Assembly: GCA_018265615.1 (NCBI GenBank)
Contig: JABLYX010000023.1
Location: 1-64,000 of the forward strand
Length of the DNA stretch: 64,000 nt
DNA from: Lentisphaeria bacterium
Lineage (GTDB): Bacteria > Verrucomicrobiota > Lentisphaeria > Victivallales > Victivallaceae
Direction: 5' to 3'
The notes beneath the pieces were generated by a model. The model did no database searches. It was given only the letters and a program-made list of their open reading frames with translations, and had not been told where the DNA came from. The translations under genes were made by a program, and so were the position numbers. Positions 18,562-27,600 of this stretch are shown here, one piece after another. Position 1 is the stretch's first letter. The number at the start of each line of letters is the position of its first letter.

Positions 18562-20202
18562 CTACCGGAGCTCCGCCCCGGTGTCGGGGTCGACCAACCG
18601 GAACTCCTCATAATGGAGCATCGGGTCGGCGCGGAAGCTCAGGTCGTGGTTGTACTTCTCTTCGATATCGGTCAGCAGCTTCGCGTCTTCGTTGCGCAGC
18701 CGCGCGAGGATGTCGGGATGCATGATGACCCGCACCGGGACATCCTTGTAACGTCTTTCACGCAGGATCGAATTCAGCCGGCGCTGGATTTCGACGCTCA
18801 TCGTGATCGGCGATTTGACCCGGCCGGTTCCGGAACAGTACGGACACGGGTTGTAGACCTGGTCGAGGATGCTCTCGTGCTCGCGCTGCCGGGTCATCTC
18901 CATCAGGCCGAGCTTCGAAATCGGCAGAACCTTGGTTTTGGCACGGTCATCCTTGACGAGCTTCTTCATCGTGCGCATCACCTCGTCGCGGTCCTTTGCG
19001 CCCTTCATGTCGATGAAGTCGAGCACGACAAGGCCGCCGATGTTGCGCAGCCGCAGCTGGCGCGCGATCTCCGCGGCGGCTTCGAGGTTGGTTTTCAGGA
19101 TGAATTCAGGCTGGTCGGTGCCTTTGCGGCCGCGGCCGGAGTTTACGTCGATCGCAATCAGCGCCTCGGTTTCATCGATGCAGATATAGCCGCCGCCCGG
19201 CAGCCGGACCTCGCGCTGGTAGACCTCGCGCAGCTGGTCGTTGACCCTGTACTGGTCGAAGACCGGTTTCGGGGAATTGTAGAGCGTGACCTTTTCGGCC
19301 ATCTTGGCGCCGCCGATCCGCTTCAGGGTGTCGGTGATCTGTTTGCAGGCGGCCTTGTCGTCGACGATGATTCCGCCGATCTCCTCGGTCATGAAGTCGC
19401 GGATCGTGCGTTCGACGAGGTTCGGTTCGGCGAATACCTCGACCGGCGCTTTTCTGGTCTCCATCGCCTGCTCGATCTTGTGCCAGTAATCAAGCAGCAG
19501 CTCAAGGTCGCGCTTGAAGAAGGCCGCCTTTCTCCCTTCGCCCACCGTGCGGCAGATGAGGCCCATGCCTTCCGGCAGTTCGAGCGACGCGAGGATCTTC
19601 CGCAGCCGGTCGCGCTCCTGCCCGCCTTCGATGCGGGTTGAGAGCCCGATATGCTCGCTGTACGGCATCAGCACGAGGTAGCGGCCCGGAATCGACATGT
19701 TCGTCGTGACCCGCGCGCCCTTTGTGCCGATCGGGGACTTCACCACCTGTACGAGCAGCTCCATGCCGGGTTTGAAGAATTCCGGGATATCCGCGACGGT
19801 CAGTTTCTTTTTGCGCCGCAGCGCCTCGGACAATGCCTTGCTTCCGGGCTTGCCCTCCTGGCGTTTCTTGCGCCTGGCCGCGATGGGGGCGTCTGTCCTG
19901 GCGCCCTTCGCGGCCTCTTCTTCAGCCTCTTCCTCGTTGATCCGCTTTTCGAGCAGGTCGTCGCCTCCGGGGAGCATTTCGTGGTAGTGGAGGAACGCAT
20001 TCTTCTCCGCGCCGATGTCGATGAATGCGGCCTGGAGGGAGGGTTCGAGGTTGATGATTCTGCCGAGATAGATGTTTCCGACCTTCGGGCCGGAGTCGTC
20101 ACGTTCGATCTGATATTCTTCGAGACGGCCGTCGTTCAGCATCGCGAAACGACGTTCCAGCTTCTCGCAGTTCAGGACCATCTGCTTGCCGTTTTTTTCC
20201 AT
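18562..20202 (-). CDS. Ribonuclease E/G family endoribonuclease
   Basis: A 546-residue protein with the catalytic core but no long RNase E C-terminal scaffold. The S1-like start is seen in GNIYLGRI and AFIDIGAEKNAFLH. The metal-binding acidic residues lie in IAIDVNSG and VVLDFIDMK, and the zinc-link motif CPYCSGTG is present. The S1 domain is interrupted by a charged insertion of about 60 residues (from LLEKRINEEEAEEE to LSEALRRKKKL). The enzyme processes rRNA and tRNA precursors and decays mRNA. The NtrC gene follows it directly. Confidence 0.93.
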   Translation of the reverse strand: MEKNGKQMVLNCEKLERRFAMLNDGRLEEYQIERDDSGPKVGNIYLGRIINLEPSLQAAFIDIGAEKNAFLHYHEMLPGGDDLLEKRINEEEAEEEAAKGARTDAPIAARRKKRQEGKPGSKALSEALRRKKKLTVADIPEFFKPGMELLVQVVKSPIGTKGARVTTNMSIPGRYLVLMPYSEHIGLSTRIEGGQERDRLRKILASLELPEGMGLICRTVGEGRKAAFFKRDLELLLDYWHKIEQAMETRKAPVEVFAEPNLVERTIRDFMTEEIGGIIVDDKAACKQITDTLKRIGGAKMAEKVTLYNSPKPVFDQYRVNDQLREVYQREVRLPGGGYICIDETEALIAIDVNSGRGRKGTDQPEFILKTNLEAAAEIARQLRLRNIGGLVVLDFIDMKGAKDRDEVMRTMKKLVKDDRAKTKVLPISKLGLMEMTRQREHESILDQVYNPCPYCSGTGRVKSPITMSVEIQRRLNSILRERRYKDVPVRVIMHPDILARLRNEDAKLLTDIEEKYNHDLSFRADPMLHYEEFRLVDPDTGAELR

Positions 20203-20245
20203 GTTTGTTTTCCATCATATAAATTGTTTCTTCATCCGCAGCATC

Positions 20246-21202
20246 CTACTGCGGCAGGAATTCGGGGATATCGCCGCGCAGCCCGTTCAGGTAGGCGGTC
20301 GCGGACATGCTGCGCCTGCCCGGAGGCGCGAGCTCGAAAATTTCAATTGCGCCGCGCCCGCAGGCGACGACGAGGCCGTATTTGTCAGCCTGCAGCACCT
20401 CGCCGGGGCGCCCCGACAGGTCGCGGCGCAGCGCGACGCGCAGCAGTGTCACGATCTCCTCGCCCTTCGAGGTGCGGACCGCGGTGAACGCGCCGGGCCA
20501 CGGACAGAAGGCGCGCACCATCGCTTCGATCTCCTGGCAGAACCCGGTCCAGCGGATCAGCCCGTCCGACTTTCTGATCTTCGTGCATACCGTGGCCCTG
20601 ACGGCGTCCTGCGGGACCGGCGGGAGGTCGCCGCTGCAGATGCTGCAGAGAATTCCCGGCGTCGCCTCCGCGGCGATGCTGCCGAGCTTGAACTCGAGTT
20701 CGCTTGCGTACTCGCTGTGATCGAGCGGAACGGTGATCTCCTGATAGACCGCGCCGGTGTCGAGGCCGCGCTCCATCGCCATGAAGCAGACGCCCGTCTC
20801 CGAATCCCGGTTCAGGATGCACTGCGTGATCGGGGAGGCCCCGCGGTAGCGCGGCAGCAGCGACGCATGGATGTTGACGCACCCTATCGAGGGCAGAGCA
20901 AGCAGTTCCGCGCGCAGGATCTGGCCGAACGACACCACAAGGACGATGTCCGGCTGCCTGCGCCTCAGGCTTTCGAGGAATTCCGGCGCGTTGACCGACG
21001 CGATGCGTTCCGGCTCGATGCCGATCTCGATCGCCGCGGCTCCGACCGGAGTCGGAGTCGGCTTGCGGCTGCGCCCGGCGGGGCGGTCGAGCTGCGTACC
21101 GACCCCGATGAGCTCGATCTCCTTCGCGGCTGCAATCGCTTTCAGTACCGGAAATGCGATGACGCCGGAGCCCAGAAAATAAATTTTCGGCCTGTTTGTC
21201 AT
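20246..21202 (-). CDS. fmt: Methionyl-tRNA formyltransferase
   Basis: A 318-residue enzyme that formylates Met-tRNA(fMet) with 10-formyl-tetrahydrofolate. The N-terminal domain has IYFLGSG and the catalytic segment NIHASLLPRYRGASPI, with a further motif GLDTGAVY. The C-terminal oligonucleotide-binding-like domain covers about residues 205-310. The start MTNRPKIYFLG at 21202 is preferred over a slightly longer version. No def (peptide deformylase) gene is adjacent. It is divergent from folK, 75 bases away, which is apt because both depend on folate. Confidence 0.95.
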   Translation of the reverse strand: MTNRPKIYFLGSGVIAFPVLKAIAAAKEIELIGVGTQLDRPAGRSRKPTPTPVGAAAIEIGIEPERIASVNAPEFLESLRRRQPDIVLVVSFGQILRAELLALPSIGCVNIHASLLPRYRGASPITQCILNRDSETGVCFMAMERGLDTGAVYQEITVPLDHSEYASELEFKLGSIAAEATPGILCSICSGDLPPVPQDAVRATVCTKIRKSDGLIRWTGFCQEIEAMVRAFCPWPGAFTAVRTSKGEEIVTLLRVALRRDLSGRPGEVLQADKYGLVVACGRGAIEIFELAPPGRRSMSATAYLNGLRGDIPEFLPQ

Positions 21203-21277
21203 AAAATCTCTTTGCAAAAACCAATTTCCATGCGATTATAAATATAAATGCGATATCGGGAAAAGGCTACCGGCAAA

Positions 21278-21757
21278 ATGTTAAAATCCACAAAATTTGC
21301 GATAATGCTCGGAGGCAACCTCGGGAATTCCGGGGAAATTTTCCGCACGGCGGTGCAGAAGCTGGCGGAAGCCGGGTGCGGAAAGCTCCGGATGAGCCGG
21401 ATTTTCCGGAGCGCGGCGGTCGACTGCGTGCCGGGGACCCCGGAATTTTCCGACGCGGCGCTGATCGGAGAGTGGGAGGGCGACGCGCCCGGGCTCCTGC
21501 ATCTCTGCCGGAGGATCGAACGCGAGGCGGGCCGCCCCGCGGACCATTCGAGCCGCGAGTCGCGGACGCTCGACCTCGATCTGATCCTCTTCGGGGACGA
21601 GGTCCGCGATACGCCGGAGCTCACGCTGCCGCATCCGCGGGCGCAGAAGCGGCGTTTTGTGCTCGAACCGCTTTCGGAGCTGATTCCGGACGCCCGCTTT
21701 CCCGATACCGGGCTGAAAATCGAGGAATGTTTGAGAAATTTGCCTCCCGAGGATTGA
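21278..21757 (+). CDS. folK: HPPK (folate synthesis pyrophosphokinase)
   Basis: A 159-residue 6-hydroxymethyl-7,8-dihydropterin pyrophosphokinase, which transfers pyrophosphate from ATP. The start at MLKSTKFAIMLGGNLG gives the canonical LGxNLG region; a start 30 bases upstream is possible but has no better ribosome site. The signature SRTLDLDLILFGD binds Mg-ATP, and LPHPRAQKRRFVLEPL is the conserved C-terminal segment. The usual folP or folB neighbours are absent. The -35 of the next gene's promoter overlaps its stop codon. Confidence 0.93.
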   Translation: MLKSTKFAIMLGGNLGNSGEIFRTAVQKLAEAGCGKLRMSRIFRSAAVDCVPGTPEFSDAALIGEWEGDAPGLLHLCRRIEREAGRPADHSSRESRTLDLDLILFGDEVRDTPELTLPHPRAQKRRFVLEPLSELIPDARFPDTGLKIEECLRNLPPED

Positions 21758-21783
21758 CAGCGGGAAGTTTTGCAATATATTAT
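21754..21783 (+). promoter_or_regulatory. Promoter candidate of the 21835 gene
   Basis: TTGACA at 21754-21759 is followed 16 bases later by TATATT (21776-21781) or 18 bases later by TATTAT (21778-21783). The -35 overlaps the folK stop codon. The spacer and downstream DNA are AT-rich. Confidence 0.65.
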
Positions 21784-21834
21784 CACTACAGTAAAGTAAG
21801 GCTTATTTCATTACATTGCGGAGACGGATTATCA

Positions 21835-22224
21835 ATGGACCTCGGGACGCTTATCCTCGGTATTGTCGCCGGCCTGACCTGGCTGATTGTGATTCTCGTG
21901 CTGGTGCAGCTGTCGCGCTTTCTCGCGAAGTTCGAGCAGGGGCGCCGTGAGCTCGATGAAAACATCATCGGCATGGCCGGGCAGCTGAAGAAGCTGCAGA
22001 CCACGCTGGCGGAGATCCTGATCGAGCAGAAGCGGGTCACCCGGCTCACGGTGGAGGGGCTCGACCTGAAGAAGGCGGAGATGACCGGCGACTTCGAGAT
22101 CATCGAAGAGCCGCTGCCCGGAACGCCGGGTGCTGCGGTCGGCCCCGCGCCGACCCCGGAGCCGCCGCCGATTTCGGTGCCTAAAAAGCAAAGCGGCCCG
22201 CGTTTCCCGGAGTTGATGAAGTAA
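21835..22224 (+). CDS. Single-pass membrane coiled-coil protein, unknown function
   Basis: A 129-residue protein starting at 21835; longer in-frame starts fall inside folK. Residues about 4-26 (LGTLILGIVAGLTWLIVILVL) form one membrane span. Residues about 35-80 form a charged amphipathic helix likely to be a coiled coil. The tail is Pro-rich (PAPTPEPPPISVP). It has its own promoter candidate and is followed closely by a secreted protein gene. No family is recognised; a scaffold or membrane-tether role is conceivable but not shown. Confidence 0.75.
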   Translation: MDLGTLILGIVAGLTWLIVILVLVQLSRFLAKFEQGRRELDENIIGMAGQLKKLQTTLAEILIEQKRVTRLTVEGLDLKKAEMTGDFEIIEEPLPGTPGAAVGPAPTPEPPPISVPKKQSGPRFPELMK

Positions 22225-22266
22225 CGGTTTCCGAGTGGTTATTCAACCTTTTCAGGAGTATATGAG

Positions 22267-22827
22267 ATGAAAAAATTTCTGATGGTCGTCGGCGTTGTCG
22301 GTGTCCTTTTCGCCGGCGGAGCCGCCAAGGCGGATACGAACCGCGTTCTTGAAAAAATCGTGCTCTATCCGGCGAACCTCGTGATGGACGCGCTCGACAC
22401 CTTTACGCTGAATATCGGCTTCGGTCCGGTGCTTGAGGCGAGGCTCCAGGCGACTTCCGCGATCTGGGGCGGCGCCCGCGTCGGCATGTGCTGGAAGATG
22501 TTCAAGGCATACAACCGCCAGTACGGGTTCGGCACCGAAGACGGCTGGTACTGGGAGCTCGTTTCCGTCGGCGAGGAGAGCGTCGGCGTCCTCGAGAGCA
22601 CGTCGCTCGTGAACAAATACACTGAAACGCGCACCGGGTTCCCCGAGCCGTTCAACCCGGTCTACCGCAACGGGATTCGCGACTACTGGGCCATCGGCGG
22701 TTCGCTCGGCGGCCTGATCATCGGGGATCTCTACATCCATCCGGTCGATATCGCCGACTTCGTCACCGGGATCTTCTTCTACGACCTGAAGGGCGACGAC
22801 TTGATTTTTGATGATTTTACGTGGTAA
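22267..22827 (+). CDS. Secreted protein of unknown function
   Basis: A 186-residue protein with a clear signal peptide (MKKFLMVVGVVGVLFAGGAAKA, cleavage probably before DTNRV). AGGAG precedes the ATG. The mature part is rich in Gly, Asp and aromatic residues; the last third (GDLYIHPVDIADFVTGIFFYD) looks like a structured hydrophobic segment. Repeated Gly-aromatic alternation could suit a small beta-rich envelope protein. The family is not recognised. A terminator-like hairpin follows at 22858-22895. Confidence 0.75.
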   Translation: MKKFLMVVGVVGVLFAGGAAKADTNRVLEKIVLYPANLVMDALDTFTLNIGFGPVLEARLQATSAIWGGARVGMCWKMFKAYNRQYGFGTEDGWYWELVSVGEESVGVLESTSLVNKYTETRTGFPEPFNPVYRNGIRDYWAIGGSLGGLIIGDLYIHPVDIADFVTGIFFYDLKGDDLIFDDFTW

Positions 22828-22857
22828 TCGGGGTCCTGTACAGAGTTTTCAACGGGG

Positions 22858-22895
22858 AAAAGACGTGGCGGGCCGGGTTCCGTCCCGTCTTTTTT
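22858..22895 (+). terminator. Terminator-like hairpin ending 9 bases before the ykgJ-type start
   Basis: AAAAGACG (22858-22865) pairs with CGTCTTTT (22886-22893), with five further inner pairs after one mismatch, and the T-run continues to 22895. It ends the preceding secreted-protein transcript or attenuates the next gene, whose ATG is at 22905. Confidence 0.75.
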
Positions 22896-22904
22896 CGGCA
22901 GAAT

Positions 22905-23255
22905 ATGAAGCAATTCGAATGCATCCGCTGCGGGAACTGCTGCCGTTGGTCCGGCTGTGTGAAAGTGACCGATCCTGAAATCGACGCGATTGCGGCGTTC
23001 CTCGCGATGCCGGCCGGGGAGTTTCTCGACCGCTTCACGACGCTGATGCCGGACCGTCAGGGGCTCACGCTGACCGAAAAACCGGACGGCAGCTGCATTT
23101 TCCTCATGGAGGACGAAGAGTGCGGATGCCGGATCAACCCGGTCAAGCCGCGGCAGTGCGGCGCTTTCCCGCAGAAATGGAACTTTCCCGGCTGGGAAGA
23201 GGAGTGCGGCGGGGCGAAGAAGGAGCAGAAAGAAACAGGGGGCCTCTCTCGATGA
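22905..23255 (+). CDS. YkgJ-family cysteine-cluster protein
   Basis: A 116-residue protein with the CxxCxxCC-type cluster CIRCGNCCRWSGC at the N-terminus, and later Cys residues in CGCRINPVKPRQCGAFP. This family (formerly UPF0153) probably binds a zinc or iron-sulfur centre. The start at 22905 is chosen because longer starts run through the terminator hairpin. No clear ribosome site is visible. The stop overlaps the gmk start as ATGA, so the two are translationally coupled. Confidence 0.85.
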   Translation: MKQFECIRCGNCCRWSGCVKVTDPEIDAIAAFLAMPAGEFLDRFTTLMPDRQGLTLTEKPDGSCIFLMEDEECGCRINPVKPRQCGAFPQKWNFPGWEEECGGAKKEQKETGGLSR

Positions 23256-23872
23256 ACAGCCTTGGAACGATTATTGTGCTTTCCGGACCGTCCGGCGTCG
23301 GCAAGTCGACGCTGGTGGGGAAGGTTCGCGAAGCGATGCCGGAGTTGCAGTTCTCCATCTCCTGCACGACCCGTCCGCCGCGGACCGGGGAGCAGCACGG
23401 GGTCCATTACTACTTCCTCTCGCACGAGGAGTTCGCCGCCCGGGCCGGCCGCGGTGAATTCGTCGAGCATGCGCATGTTTTCGCAAACCGCTACGGAACG
23501 CTGAAGAGCGAGGTCCTCGACCGGGTCCGCAGGGGCAATTCGGTGATTCTCGACATCGATGTGCAGGGAGCTTTGCAGATCCGCAAGGCCGCCGAGGCGG
23601 ATCCCGAATTGAAAAAGAGCACGGTTTTTGTTTTCATCGGCCCTCCGTCGGTCGAAACGCTTGAAAGGCGGCTGCGCGGCAGGGCAACCGATTCCGAGGA
23701 GCAGATCGCGCTCCGGTTGGAAAACGCGCGCCGGGAGCTGTCGTTCTGGCGCAGCTACGATTATCTGGTGGTGAACGGCGACCTCGAGAAGGCCGCTGTT
23801 GAAATGACCGGGCTTTTCCGCAGCTTCGCGCTGCGCACGGCCTGTCTGCCGGAGGGCCTGTTCGATGCGTAA
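23252..23872 (+). CDS. gmk: Guanylate kinase
   Basis: A 206-residue kinase converting GMP to GDP with ATP. The P-loop is GPSGVGKST near residue 11, the GMP-binding segment is SCTTRPPRTGEQHGVHYYF, and ILDIDVQGA is the Walker B-like strand. The start MNSLGTIIVLSG is set by P-loop position and the ATGA overlap with the upstream gene. It fits functionally with guaB 13 kb away. coaC overlaps its end by eight bases. Confidence 0.96.
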   Translation: MNSLGTIIVLSGPSGVGKSTLVGKVREAMPELQFSISCTTRPPRTGEQHGVHYYFLSHEEFAARAGRGEFVEHAHVFANRYGTLKSEVLDRVRRGNSVILDIDVQGALQIRKAAEADPELKKSTVFVFIGPPSVETLERRLRGRATDSEEQIALRLENARRELSFWRSYDYLVVNGDLEKAAVEMTGLFRSFALRTACLPEGLFDA

Positions 23873-24416
23873 TCCGAAACTGATCGCTCTCGGCGTGACC
23901 GGCGGAATCGCGGCCTACAAAGCCGCGGAGCTGTGCAGCATGTTCCGGCGGAACGGCTGTGAAGTGCAGGTGCTGATGACCGAAAACGCAACCCGGTTCG
24001 TCGGGCCGCTGACGTTTCGCACGCTTTCGCAGCGTCCGGTGGTTACCTCACTCTGGGAGGTTCCGGACTGGCGCCCCGAACATGTTGCGCTGGCCGATGA
24101 GGCGGCTCTTTTTGTCGTGGCTCCCGCCACGGCGAACTTCCTCGCGAAGTACGCGAACGGAATCGCGGATGACGCCCTGACCACATTCGCGGCGACGTTC
24201 GACGGCCCGGTGCTGCTGGCCCCCGCCATGAATCCGAAGATGTGGATGCATCCTGCCTGCCGGGCGAACGTTGCGGCGCTGACCGGGCGGGGGATTCATT
24301 TCGCCGGCCCCGAGGCCGGGCGCGTCGCCTGCGGAGAAGGCGGCGTCGGGCGCATGGCGGAGCCCGCCGCGATTTTCGAGGCTGCCGGGCGGCTGACGAG
24401 CGGGGAGATGCGGTAA
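23865..24416 (+). CDS. coaC: Stand-alone phosphopantothenoylcysteine decarboxylase-type flavoprotein
   Basis: A 183-residue HFCD-family flavoprotein. LGVTGGIAAYKAAEL is the FMN-binding start, PAMNPKMW is the conserved substrate-recognition motif, and the clamp Cys lies in GRVACGEGG. In many bacteria this is the N-terminal half of the bifunctional Dfp (CoaBC); here the protein ends before any CoaB synthetase domain and no coaB follows. It decarboxylates 4'-phosphopantothenoylcysteine in CoA synthesis. The start overlaps gmk. A role in another aminovinylcysteine-type reaction is less likely given the context. Confidence 0.82.
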   Translation: MRNPKLIALGVTGGIAAYKAAELCSMFRRNGCEVQVLMTENATRFVGPLTFRTLSQRPVVTSLWEVPDWRPEHVALADEAALFVVAPATANFLAKYANGIADDALTTFAATFDGPVLLAPAMNPKMWMHPACRANVAALTGRGIHFAGPEAGRVACGEGGVGRMAEPAAIFEAAGRLTSGEMR

Positions 24417-24465
24417 AAGAAGCCGTTTGAGAGAATTCTCCCGCCTTTTTCTCTGTTGCTGTACC

Positions 24466-24492
24466 GGAGGAGAAAACCTACCTCCCTTTTTT
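24466..24492 (+). terminator. Weak terminator candidate after coaC
   Basis: GGAGG (24466-24470) and CCTCC (24481-24485) form a 5-bp stem followed by C and six T. The stem is short, so the call is tentative. Confidence 0.4.
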
Positions 24493-24584
24493 GTCATGTC
24501 GCGGATTAAAGGGGCATGCGGAAACTGTACGGAACTATTTCCTCTTTTTTTGTGTTTCGACTACACATTTTTCAGATTCTGAGG

Positions 24585-24590
24585 TATAAT
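24585..24590 (+). promoter_or_regulatory. -10 box candidate for the large surface protein
   Basis: A perfect TATAAT lies 56 bases before the preferred start at 24646. The matching -35 position is weak (TACACA). Confidence 0.45.
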
Positions 24591-24645
24591 TATAAGCATG
24601 ACACGATTTTCCGGCAGTTTAAAATTTACGGTACAGGGGGAAACG

Positions 24646-27600
24646 ATGCTGAAGTTCGGGCTTTTCGCTGCTGAGGATGATATATCCGCCTCTGAAAACA
24701 CTTCAATGACCCGCTATGAAACCTCCTCCCGGAATGGGTGGAGCGGCATCTCTGCGGCGGAAACCGTCTCCGGCCTCCTTCCCGGCGGCGACACCTTGCA
24801 TGTGGCCGCCTCCGGTTTTCACTCCCGGCAACTCGAATTACCGGAGCAGGGGGAGCGGATTGCCTCCCCGGAACGGCAAACTGCGATTCGCACGATTAAT
24901 CAAGCCGGGGTACAGCCCCGGGCCGCCGCCCGGACGGTTTTGCCGGAAGCCGTTGTCCGGAGCGCGGCTGTGGCGGCGGTTTCCGGTGAACCCCTCTTTT
25001 CATTTTCCGCCGATTCCGGAAATCTTCCGCCGGTTTCCTCGGCTGATGCGGCTTCCGGCGACACTCTGGTGCCGTATCTGGTGCCGGAGGCGGAGTATAT
25101 GTACGGTTGTACGCCGACCGCGTTCGGTATGATCCTCGGCTACTATGACCTGTACGGATATGGCGGCGAGGATTACTCCGCTCTGATCGAGGGCAGCATC
25201 GACGTGAATTCCCGCGGCAGCGACGGCAATATTTACAACATGAATGAATTCAATGTCCTCGGCAGTTTCATCGCGTCCCATGAGTATGTGGAACGTTTTT
25301 ATTCGAAGAACGGGTGGGATGAGACTACGCCGGAGCAGGAGCTGCAATATTCGTTTGTGAACGGCGGCTCCGGGGCCGTCTCCCAGATCGATATTTCGGT
25401 CTGGAACTGCCTTGCGGATTATCTCGGAACCAGCCAGTACTGGCGCGGCAACGAAAATCTGTCGACGAGCTACCACTACATGACGCTGGGCCGGATTCTC
25501 GACTACAACAGTACGGTCACCATTCAGGGGGGCGGTTATACAAGGACGATCGACTGGCGCTACACCAACATGCTCTACGGGCTGAATCTGTATATCGAAT
25601 CGTGCGGCTATTCGCTCAATCCCCGGGAAACCGGCACTTTCAGGGTGGACACATACGGCGGCAGCTTCACATTCGAAGATTATATGCGGGAGATCGACGC
25701 CGGCCGGCCGGTTCTGATCAGCATCAAGGGACACTCCATGACCGGGTACGGCTACAACAAGGCGACCCGAGAAATCGTTTTTGATGACACCTACCGGAGC
25801 GGCCAGCGCATGACGTGGGGCGGTTCCTACTACTATTCCGGTGAGCAGCGGGTGCTCCAGTCCATCACCGTGCTGAGCCTGGAGGGGGGCGGCAAGGTTC
25901 CGGCGTCCGGCCTGGTGATCGACAAGGCATACACCGCGACCGTCGAGACGGCGGAGGATGTTCTGGTCAGGGCGTCAGGCAGCATCAGTGCGGGCTATCC
26001 GGCGGCGCTGCAGCTGAATGCCTCCGGGCTGACGGTCACGCTCGAGGGCGGGACGCTTTCGTGCGATTCGGTCCGCAACGCGGCGATCCTGTTCGGCGGC
26101 GACGCATACTGGACCAGCGAGGAGTACGGGCCGCATTACGATGGAATTGTCAACTTCGCCGGAAAGCAGGTGACGCTCTCCAGCACGGTTTCAAACTGCA
26201 TCACTGCGGCGGGGATCCTCGGAAAGAACCTGACGGTCGATTTCACCGGAGCCGCCTCCGGTTCACAGGGCATTCATATCACCGCGACGTGCAAAACCGG
26301 GCCGGGGAACTATTTTTACGCGATCTCGGCGGATGAGGAACTGACCGTCAGCGGGGATTTCGGCGGCGTGACGGAAATCACAAGCGACCAGTCCTCATTC
26401 TCCGCTCTGCGGCAAGCGGAATGTGCCGTCTTGCAGGCGGGGGGCTCTCTTACCGTCAAAGGGAACTTTGTGGGAACCCATACGGTGAGAAACGTCCTCG
26501 GCGCCGCAGGCAGGGATTCCATATCGGCCGTCAGCGCAGGGCTCCGGACTGGTGGGAGCCTGATGGTGACCGGCAGTATCGGAGGCTCCTGGTCAATTCG
26601 CACCGAGAGCCGGGCCGGTGCGGCAGCTGCGGGCGATACGATTTCCGCCGCCGGAATTTACGGTTATATGGTCGATATCGCTGCAATGGATGCCAGGATG
26701 GAGATCTATGCCGGAGGCGAAAACGCGAAAGATTGCGTCGCCTATGGCATCTTCTCCGGTTTCGCTCTTAATATGGGCGATTTTTCCGGATTCCTGAGCG
26801 CGGCCGCCATGGCCGATAAAGGAGTCGCATACGGGGCCAAAGGAACCGATGTCAGCGGAACCTTCGGCGGGACCGTCATTGCGAACGGCCGGCATGACTC
26901 ATATGCGATCCATGCTTTTTCGGAGTTGAATGTCACGGTGACCGGAATATTATTTTCCGGTTATTGGGCAGGCGGAGAGGATCTCGCGTCAAAGCTTCAG
27001 AATTTTTCCGGTAACCGGCAGGCTCTGCTGGCTGCGGCTGAAGGCCGGTACGCGATCTCGTCCTATGGCGAAGACAACAAAATCGCATTGGGGGAGGATT
27101 CTCTTGTTGTGGGAGGAATTAAATTTCTCGGCGGTTCGATCACACTGGCCGGCAATGCAAGTTTGTATGGCGACATCGAGTCTCATGAAAAGGCCGATCT
27201 GTTTTTCTCTTTGAACAAGACCGGGGCAGGCCATACATTTATCTCCGCCGGTAAAGTCAGCGGCGGCTTTAAAACCATCGAAATCGATGTGACCGGGGCC
27301 GGGGAGGGCTCTTATACGCTGATCGGCGCGCCGGATCTGGAGCTGCCGTCCATCACCGTCAAGGGAGGTTTCGGGAACCGCAAGGCGGAAATCGGCGAAG
27401 CCTTCGAGAGCGGCGGCTGGAAATATCTGGTGACGGCGGATAAAAACGGCCTCGGGCTCACCGTCGCAAAGAGCGGCGGCGTTATTCCCGACCCGGACCC
27501 CGAACCCGGTCCGGGGCCGACCCCTGAGCCGGAGCCTGGCGACTCCACATTGGTTATGAATGGAACGCCGGAAGTATCGATTCAGGACAACATCGTCACG

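Noticed and set aside
24598..24645. ATG at 24598 as start of the surface protein
   Set aside because: It lies seven bases after the -10 box, which would make the mRNA nearly leaderless, whereas 24646 has a good ribosome site. It cannot be fully excluded.
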